64,000 bases of DNA from NCBI RefSeq assembly GCF_000484635.1, contig NZ_AXVM01000001.1, positions 372,001 to 436,000 on the forward strand, read 5' to 3'. The position numbers and the translations under genes were made by a program. Below the pieces are notes generated by a model. It had not been told where the DNA came from and ran no database searches. It was given only the letters and a program-made list of their open reading frames with translations. Source of the stretch: Comamonas badia DSM 17552. GTDB taxonomy: Bacteria > Pseudomonadota > Gammaproteobacteria > Burkholderiales > Burkholderiaceae_C. Shown here one piece after another: positions 55,316-64,000 of this stretch (within the stretch, counting starts at the first letter, position 1; each line of letters begins with the position of its first letter).

Positions 55316-56272
55316 ATGGCAGCACCGCCTTCGCCTCCCGACCCGTCTCCCACCACCAACGCCCACACGGCAATCCTGGCGCTGGCACTGGCGCTGTGGG
55401 TGGTCTTTGTGTTCGCCGGCGGATGGGCGGTCTCGCGGGTCAAGGCGCTTCCCGGCGTCACGCTCCCCGCTCCGCGGCCGTCGCCGGCGAAATTCCAGCC
55501 CCGCGCGCCTGCCCCGCCACCTCTTCCCGCCGTTGTTGAAGAGGCCGGACCGTCCTGGAGCAGCCTGGGCAGCGCCCAGCAAGCCGCGCTGTCGCCCCTG
55601 CGACCGCACTGGAGCACGCTGAGTGAAGCACAGAAACACCAGTGGATGACGCTGGCGCAGCGCTTCCCCAGGCTCTCCCACGCCAACCAGGAAAAACTGC
55701 AGGCACGCATGGCCGCCTGGGCCGCCCTGTCGCCCGAGCAGCGCAACCGCGCCAGACTGAACTACGCCGCCACCCGCAAGGTGGCCCCGCCTGCCAGACA
55801 GGAGCAGTGGGATGCCTACCAGGCCTTGAGCGCGGAGGCCAGGCACGAGCTGGCCACCCAGGCGCCGCCCGCGCCGCAGGGCGCCGCCATCGCGGTACGG
55901 CCCGTGCCGGGGCACAAATTCGCCAGGGTGCCTGCCGCCACGGGCCCTGCCGCCGCCGTACCCAATCCCCCCAAGATTCTGCCGCCGGTGGTGGACATGG
56001 TCCCCGTGCCGGTGCCGCCGCGCGCCAGCATCCCTCCGGTGCCGGAGCCTGCCGCGCCCGCGCCACCCGGCGCCGTACCGCTCGTCGAGACGACGCCGAT
56101 CGACACCCCATCCGCCACGGGAGAGCCCCTGCCTTCGCTGGACGAAAACGCGGCGCCGGCAAGTCCGGCGCCAGCGCCCTCACCCGAATCCGCGGCACCA
56201 GACCTGGCAGCCACCCCCGGCATCGATGCCGCACCGGCCGAACCCGGCATCCCAGCGCAGCCCGCGCAGTAA
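55316..56272 (+). CDS. DUF3106 proline-rich membrane-anchored protein
   Basis: A 318-residue protein. One N-terminal membrane helix (AILALALALWVVFVFAGGWAV) is followed by DUF3106 (about residues 75-180), recognised by SWSSLGSAQQAALSPLRPHWSTLSEAQKHQWM-like repeats in which tryptophans recur (segments such as LRPHWSTLSEAQ and RFPRLSHANQEKLQARMAAW). The rest is a disordered proline/alanine-rich tail, which may span the periplasm. Its function is unknown; it is third in the ECF sigma cluster. Confidence 0.82.
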   Translation: MAAPPSPPDPSPTTNAHTAILALALALWVVFVFAGGWAVSRVKALPGVTLPAPRPSPAKFQPRAPAPPPLPAVVEEAGPSWSSLGSAQQAALSPLRPHWSTLSEAQKHQWMTLAQRFPRLSHANQEKLQARMAAWAALSPEQRNRARLNYAATRKVAPPARQEQWDAYQALSAEARHELATQAPPAPQGAAIAVRPVPGHKFARVPAATGPAAAVPNPPKILPPVVDMVPVPVPPRASIPPVPEPAAPAPPGAVPLVETTPIDTPSATGEPLPSLDENAAPASPAPAPSPESAAPDLAATPGIDAAPAEPGIPAQPAQ

Positions 56273-56324
56273 CATCGCGCGTCGGCAGCCCTGCGCTGCA
56301 ACACTTCACCACCCGACAGCCACC

Positions 56325-56849
56325 TTGGACTCCAACGCCCCGGCCCCTGCCGCAACCGCGCCGCCAACCCCCGCCCTGTCGCGGCGCATGGCCTGCTGGC
56401 TCTATGAGGGCATCCTGATGTTCGGGCTGGTCTTCATCGCCGACTACCTGTTCGATACCCTGAGCCAGTCGCGCCATGCGCTGGCGCACCGGGGACTGCG
56501 CATGGGCTACCTGTTCGTGGTGTTCGGCATCTACTTCGGCTGGTTCTGGTCGCGCGGGCAGACGCTGGCACAGAAGACCTGGAACATCCGCGTCGTCGAT
56601 GTGAACGGGCAGCGCATTTCCCAGGGCCGCGCGGTGCTGCGCTATGCGCTCTCCTGGCTCTGGTTCCTGCCGCCGCTGGCCGCCTACAGCCTGGGGCTTG
56701 GCCTGGTCACCACACTGACGCTGCTGGTGCTGTGGATCGCACTCTGGGCGCTGGCCAGCAAGCTACACCCGCAGCAGCAGTTCTGGCATGACCAGCTCGC
56801 CGGCACGCGGCTGATCCACTGGCGCGCGCCGCCGCGCCAGCCACGCTGA
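56325..56849 (+). CDS. RDD-family membrane protein
   Basis: A roughly 174-residue protein with RDD-domain features: CWLYEGILMFGLVFIADYLF, GIYFGWFWSRGQTLAQKTWNIRVVDVNGQ and RYALSWLWFLPPLAAYSLG (four hydrophobic segments). RDD proteins are small transporters or accessory membrane proteins of unknown substrate. I chose TTG 56325 for the start; ATG 56388 would give a shorter protein lacking a cytoplasmic lead. It closes the ECF sigma cluster. Confidence 0.82.
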   Translation: MDSNAPAPAATAPPTPALSRRMACWLYEGILMFGLVFIADYLFDTLSQSRHALAHRGLRMGYLFVVFGIYFGWFWSRGQTLAQKTWNIRVVDVNGQRISQGRAVLRYALSWLWFLPPLAAYSLGLGLVTTLTLLVLWIALWALASKLHPQQQFWHDQLAGTRLIHWRAPPRQPR

Positions 56850-56870
56850 ACCAGCGCCCCCCAAGCCCGC

Positions 56871-57254
56871 ATGCCGCCACCCGATTCCCATCCACACCGC
56901 GCCCGCACAGGGCTTCCCCGCCTGTGGCATGCCACCGGCTATTCACTCGCCGGTCTGCGCGCCGCATGGAGCGAAAAGGCCTTCCGCCAGGAGGTGCTGA
57001 TCGCCATCGTCCTGCTGCCACTGGCGTTCTGGCTGGGGCAAAGCTGGCTGGAAACGGCGGTGCTCCTTGCCGTCACACTGCTGGTGCTGATCACCGAGCT
57101 GCTCAATTCCGCGGTCGAGGCCGCGATTGACCGCTTTGGCGGCGAACTGCACCCACTCTCCAAGCGTGCCAAGGACCTCGGCAGCGCCGCTGTTTTTATC
57201 TCGCTTTTGATAGCTTCCAGCGCATGGCTGATGGCGGTTTACCATCGATTTTAA
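56871..57254 (+). CDS. dgkA: Diacylglycerol kinase
   Basis: A 127-residue small trimeric membrane kinase that phosphorylates diacylglycerol for phospholipid recycling. YSLAGLRAAWSEKAFRQEVL (about 24-43), ELLNSAVEAAIDRF with the catalytic glutamate (about 75-88) and SKRAKDLGSAAVFISLL form the family signature with three helices. The C-terminal segment FISLLIASSAW contains a copy of the mosaic repeat in frame (57195-57230). It is separated by only 4 bases from the next gene. Confidence 0.93.
   Translation: MPPPDSHPHRARTGLPRLWHATGYSLAGLRAAWSEKAFRQEVLIAIVLLPLAFWLGQSWLETAVLLAVTLLVLITELLNSAVEAAIDRFGGELHPLSKRAKDLGSAAVFISLLIASSAWLMAVYHRF
57195..57230 (+). repeat. Comamonad mosaic repeat in frame within dgkA
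   Basis: TTTTGATAGCTTCCAGCGCATG encodes LLIASSAWL at the end of the third helix of the kinase. The repeat is hydrophobic in this frame, which may explain why it was tolerated. Confidence 0.6.
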
Positions 57255-57258
57255 TCTT

Positions 57259-57852
57259 ATGTCTGATCCTGCCTTCTCGCTCTGTGTCTATCTCGGTTCG
57301 CGCCCCGGCAACCACCCCTTGTTCATCGAGGCGGCACAGCAGGCGGGCCAGTGGATAGGCCAGCACCGCGGCCAGCTGGTCTATGGCGGCGGCAACAGCG
57401 GCCTGATGGGCGTGCTGGCGCAGGCAACCAAAGCGGCGGGCGGGCGCGTGGTCGGCATCATCCCGCAGGCCCTGGTGAACAAGGAGCTGGCCAACCACGA
57501 TTGCGATGAGCTGCACGTGGTCGAGACCATGCACGAGCGCAAGGCCATGATGGCCGAGCGCAGCGATGCCTTTCTCGCGCTGCCCGGCGGCATCGGCACG
57601 CTGGAGGAACTGTTCGAGGTCTGGACCTGGCGCCAGCTCGGCTACCACGACAAGCCCATAGGCGTGCTCGACGCCGATGGCTACTACCGCCAGCTGCTGG
57701 GCTTTCTGCGGCACTCGGTAGAAAACGGCTTCATGAGCGCGTGGCAGATGGACCTGGTGCGCGTGGGCAGCGAAGTGCCCCCGTTGCTGGCCGCGCTGGT
57801 GCAGGAGGCCGGCCTGCCGCGCGAGGCCAAGCCGCTGCGCAGCGTGATCTGA
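57259..57852 (+). CDS. LOG family nucleotide 5'-monophosphate phosphoribohydrolase
   Basis: A 197-residue Rossmann-fold protein of the LOG (formerly 'lysine decarboxylase') family. The signature PGGIGTLEELFEVWTWRQLG lies at about residues 110-129, and LVYGGGNSGLMGVLA at about 40-54. Members cleave cytokinin riboside or other nucleoside monophosphates to base plus ribose-5-phosphate. Its stop is directly next to the stop of the convergent glnB gene. Confidence 0.92.
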   Translation: MSDPAFSLCVYLGSRPGNHPLFIEAAQQAGQWIGQHRGQLVYGGGNSGLMGVLAQATKAAGGRVVGIIPQALVNKELANHDCDELHVVETMHERKAMMAERSDAFLALPGGIGTLEELFEVWTWRQLGYHDKPIGVLDADGYYRQLLGFLRHSVENGFMSAWQMDLVRVGSEVPPLLAALVQEAGLPREAKPLRSVI

Positions 57853-59484
<1,632 letters not shown>

Positions 59485-59506
59485 TGCCCATGGACCGGAA
59501 ACCCCG

Positions 59507-60043
59507 TCAGTCCCTGGGCCTGGCGTAGTTCGCCACGCCGTCCATCAATTCCTTCTGCGCGGCGGCCACGCCTTCCCAGCCCAGCACCTTGACCCATTTG
59601 CCGTCTTCCAGGTCCTTGTAGTGCTCGAAGAAATGGCTGATGGCCTTCAGGCGCATGGGGTTCACGTCTTCCACCGATTTCCAGCCCTCGTACATCTTGA
59701 GCACCTTGGAGTCGGGTACGGCCAGAATTTTTCCATCGATGCCCGCCTCATCTTCCATCTTCAGGATGCCGAGCGGGCGGCAGACCACGCCCACGCCCGG
59801 CAGCAGCGGGTAGGGGGTGATGACGAGCACGTCCACCGGATCGCCGTCGCCCGACAGGGTCTGCGGCACGTAGCCGTAGTTGCAGGGGTAGTACATCGCG
59901 ACGGTGAGGAAGCGGTCGACGAAGACGGTGCTGGTCTCCTTGTCCACCTCGTACTTGATCGGGTCGGACTCGGCGGGAATCTCGATGATGACGTTGAAAA
60001 GATCAGGAAGTTTGTTCCCGGGGCTAACCAGATTGAGGGCCAT
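59507..60043 (-). CDS. ppa: Soluble inorganic pyrophosphatase
   Basis: A 178-residue family I pyrophosphatase. The metal-binding signature [11 protein letters not shown] lies at about residues 65-75, with [19 protein letters not shown] near the N-terminus and [19 protein letters not shown] near the C-terminus. It drives biosynthesis by removing pyrophosphate in the cytoplasm. It is divergent from the membrane pyrophosphatase gene hppA, about 240 bases away with no gene between. Confidence 0.96.
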   Translation of the reverse strand: MALNLVSPGNKLPDLFNVIIEIPAESDPIKYEVDKETSTVFVDRFLTVAMYYPCNYGYVPQTLSGDGDPVDVLVITPYPLLPGVGVVCRPLGILKMEDEAGIDGKILAVPDSKVLKMYEGWKSVEDVNPMRLKAISHFFEHYKDLEDGKWVKVLGWEGVAAAQKELMDGVANYARPRD

Positions 60044-60285
60044 GGTGCGATTTGCCTGTGTTGAAAAATAGGATTGTCAGGGTTTTCCTGAGCACAAAAC
60101 ATGCCACGAATTCTAAGAAACCCGGCTTGCACCAGGCTTGCGTGCTGTAAGGCAGTGTAAATCGCAGTAAATTAGCGCTGTTGGCCAATCACCTCCGATT
60201 GTCGGACGTCGAGGAAGCAACGTGGTGGAAGCACTTCCCAGGCGTTGCGCTTCCGTCTATGACAATCACAAAAGGAGAGTTGAGA

Positions 60286-62352
<2,067 letters not shown>

Positions 62353-62366
62353 GCAGGACGGTTGTG

Positions 62367-62401
62367 CCCCTCGCCCCTTTGGGGAGAGGCTTGGAGAGGG
62401 G
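62367..62401. repeat. Degenerate GGGGAGAGG palindromic repeat
   Basis: CCCCTCGCCCCTTTGGGGAG followed by GGCTTGGAGAGGGG resembles the CCCTCTCCC/GGGAGAGGG repeat family that is also found inside mod at 30436. Confidence 0.5.
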
Positions 62402-62415
62402 CTCGAACGATTGCA

Positions 62416-62463
62416 AAAAAAGAGCGGCTGACGCATACCCCATATGCGCCAGCCGCTTTTTTG
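62416..62463. terminator. Bidirectional terminator between hppA and the DUF937 gene
   Basis: AGCGGCTG and CAGCCGCT form the base of a hairpin whose upper part is GCATA-CCCCA-TATGC. It is preceded by an A-run and followed by TTTTTT, so it can end transcription from both convergent genes. The upper stem resembles the CGCATA/TATGCG arms of the mosaic repeat. Confidence 0.85.
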
Positions 62464-62479
62464 TTGGTGAAAAACTGCG

Positions 62480-63187
62480 TCAGCGGCGCCCGCCCAGCAG
62501 ACTGCCGCCCAACTTGAGAACGTCGCTCAGATCAAACTTGCCATCGCCGTTCTGGTCCAGCACCGCCCCCAGCAGCCCGCCGCCCAGACCGCCCTGCTGC
62601 TGAACCTGTGCATGTTCCTGCCCCAGCATGCTGCCCAGGCCCCCGGCATTGAGATTGCCCGCGCTGACCCGCTGCGACAGCGCCGCCATCACCATGGGCG
62701 CCAGCATCGCCAGCAGACTGCCAGCCTGCGAACCATTGAGGCCCGTCGCCTGGCCCAGCCCGGATTGCGCGCGGCCTTGCGCATCGCCAAACACATGGCC
62801 CAGGATGCCTCCGCCGTCCAACTGCGCGCTGGCGGGCGCGCCGCCACCGCCGCCCAGAAGGCCTCCCAGCAGGCCGCCCAGCCCGCCCAGGCCCCCCAGG
62901 GCCGCGCCAGCGCCGCCTGCGCCCTGCCCGCCGCCGGCCAGCGCGCCCAGCAGGCCGCCCAGGTCCATCGCGCCCTGCCCCGAATGGTCGCGCTGCAGCG
63001 CACCGAACAAGGCCTCTGCCCCGCCCGGCTGCTGGGCATTGCGCCCCATGGCGCCCACCAGCATCGGCAGCGCCGCGCCCACCGCCTGGCTGGCAGTGGC
63101 GGTATCCGTACCCAGTTGCTGCGCAATCTGCCCCATGGAGCCGCCTTGCAGCTGCCCCATCAGATCGTCGATCAGAGAACCATTCAT
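62480..63187 (-). CDS. DUF937 glycine-rich protein with a C-terminal EF-hand-like loop
   Basis: A 235-residue protein. The N-terminal half (LIDDLMGQLQGGSMGQIAQQLGTDTATASQAVGAALPMLVGAM-type sequence) is the DUF937 repeat. The middle is strongly glycine/alanine/leucine-rich (LGGLGGLGGLLGGLLGGGGG). The C-terminus has DQNGDGKFDLSD, a good 12-residue EF-hand or dockerin-like calcium loop. No signal peptide is seen. DUF937 proteins (YidB-like) are of unknown function. Confidence 0.85.
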   Translation of the reverse strand: MNGSLIDDLMGQLQGGSMGQIAQQLGTDTATASQAVGAALPMLVGAMGRNAQQPGGAEALFGALQRDHSGQGAMDLGGLLGALAGGGQGAGGAGAALGGLGGLGGLLGGLLGGGGGAPASAQLDGGGILGHVFGDAQGRAQSGLGQATGLNGSQAGSLLAMLAPMVMAALSQRVSAGNLNAGGLGSMLGQEHAQVQQQGGLGGGLLGAVLDQNGDGKFDLSDVLKLGGSLLGGRR

Positions 63188-63278
63188 GGCCGTTCCTTCA
63201 CACCCGTGGAAAAAAACGACTATAGACCCCAAAGGAAACGCCAGCACTCCGCATGCGGCCCGCGCGTGTGAACAAACG

Positions 63279-63728
63279 TCAGGCGCGCTTGCCCCGCATC
63301 GCCTTGCACACCCAGCCCTCGGGCAGCCGTGCCGCCGCCAGCGCATCGGCCAGACCCGCGTGCCCGTCGGCCGCGCTGTAGAGGATCTGCTCCTCCTTGG
63401 GGTTGTGCACCTGCAGCAACTGGAACAGCTCTTCCAGGTCATCCTGCATGGCGTCGAGCGCCGTCCCATCGCGGCAGGCCTGGGCGAGCGACTCCATCAG
63501 CGGCCACATCAGCCCGTGCTCGCGTTCCATCACCATGATGGACAGGCCCACCGAGCCTTCCAGCGCCGGGAACAGCACCGTCTCTTCCAGATACAGATGC
63601 GCGCGCAGCAAGTCGAGCGAACGCGCCAGCTCCACCTGGTCGCTGCTGCCATCCATGGCGCCCTGCACGCCGAAGTCGATATCTTCGTGCTGCTCCTGCA
63701 GCAGCGCGCTGGCGGTCTGTGCTGACAT
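63279..63728 (-). CDS. Hemerythrin HHE domain-containing protein
   Basis: A 149-residue four-helix protein with a likely di-iron site: H14 (LLQEQHEDID), H44 and E48/E49 (LRAHLYLEETVLFPAL), H71 (MEREHGLMW), H108 and E112 (LQVHNPKEEQILY). Bacterial HHE proteins bind oxygen or nitric oxide or help repair iron centres. ATG 63728 follows AAGGGAAAC. The gene stands alone. Confidence 0.88.
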   Translation of the reverse strand: MSAQTASALLQEQHEDIDFGVQGAMDGSSDQVELARSLDLLRAHLYLEETVLFPALEGSVGLSIMVMEREHGLMWPLMESLAQACRDGTALDAMQDDLEELFQLLQVHNPKEEQILYSAADGHAGLADALAAARLPEGWVCKAMRGKRA

Positions 63729-63853
63729 CGTGTTTCCCTTGCGGATCGAACAACCGCGCATCTTGGCACAGCGCCCAAGCACCCACTCAACTACAGGCTA
63801 TCCGGAGCGAAGCCGAGCAAGACCGCCGATTGAGGTGCTTCGTTGAGCCAAGT

Positions 63854-64000
63854 TCATCGCTGAGCTGAGCTCCGCTGGTAAGTATTGGCAGCTACGGCCT
63901 TCCAATCATCCGCCTCAATGAGTATTCCTAGAGCTTTTCTAAATCGTCCACGACGACCACTCACAGTTTGCTTATATCCGCCATCGGGGATGATAGTTCC
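63854..64000 (-). CDS. Partial gene, C-terminus only (unknown)
   Basis: The minus-strand frame is open from the right window edge to the stop at 63854, giving 48 residues that include PDGGYKQTVSGRRGRFRKA and ADDWKAVAANTY. Base composition is noticeably more AT-rich than the neighbouring genes, which may indicate foreign origin. I do not recognise the family. Confidence 0.4.
   Translation of the reverse strand, partial: GTIIPDGGYKQTVSGRRGRFRKALGILIEADDWKAVAANTYQRSSAQR

Overview
This window is high-GC DNA from a betaproteobacterium, most likely Burkholderiales, family Comamonadaceae. The main evidence is the conserved block ECF sigma - DUF3619 - DUF3106 - RDD protein, an ilvBHC-pssA order, and many scattered copies of a short mosaic repeat (core GATAGCT with TATGCG/CGCATA arms) that I recognise from comamonad genomes. 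Genus and species cannot be named from the sequence alone.

Layout. (1) 1-7318: one end of an integrating conjugative element of the ICEclc/PFGI type. It carries an AbiE type IV toxin-antitoxin pair, a MobH (TraI_2) relaxase, an Xre regulator, a LysR-type ligand domain without DNA-binding domain, and a 617-residue tyrosine integrase that starts next to a tRNA-Gly(CCC), the probable attachment site. (2) 7360-16533: an ArsR-type repressor divergent, across a near-perfect 32-bp palindrome, from an RND tripartite efflux system. This is followed on the same strand by a sulfide:quinone oxidoreductase with all three catalytic cysteines, a second related flavoprotein and two DUF2892 membrane proteins, so it looks like a sulfide/sulfane-sulfur stress operon. 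(3) 16689-23307: a lipoprotein with a degenerate penicillin-binding-protein fold, a DUF1624 membrane acetyltransferase, NAD(P)HX repair enzyme, an Mla-like MCE transporter operon with no local ATPase gene, and a small methyltransferase. (4) 23437-25959: MerR regulator and heavy-metal P-type ATPase.

(5) 26050-34430 is an accessory defence/toxin-antitoxin island: a REP-like palindrome, vapBC lying between two 32-bp direct repeats of the ATPase gene end, a DUF433/DUF5615 toxin-antitoxin pair whose toxin gene is split by a 106-bp miniature mobile element, an HTH regulator divergent from a type III methylase gene across two palindromes, and the type III restriction gene. A higBA toxin-antitoxin pair sits on the opposite strand between mod and res, and its operator ends 3 bases before the res start codon. 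I consider this arrangement the best candidate for an undescribed regulatory system.

(6) 34538-64000 is mostly core chromosome: DUF411 protein, Pat-type protein acetyltransferase, acyl-CoA synthetase, KDO transferase, phosphomannomutase, a cytochrome-c nitric oxide reductase operon (norCB plus two small membrane proteins and a cytochrome c, without norQD), acetyl-CoA synthetase, P1-family peptidase, pssA, ilvC-ilvH-ilvB, the ECF sigma cluster, dgkA, a LOG protein, glnB, DUF482 protein, soluble and membrane pyrophosphatases, a DUF937 protein and a hemerythrin. Two miniature elements (a second copy of the 106-bp element and an unrelated 240-bp one) flank the P1 peptidase gene. The nitric oxide reductase and the sulfide oxidation genes suggest an organism able to respire nitrogen oxides and oxidise reduced sulfur.

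No rRNA genes, CRISPR arrays, complete transposase genes or prophage structural genes were seen.
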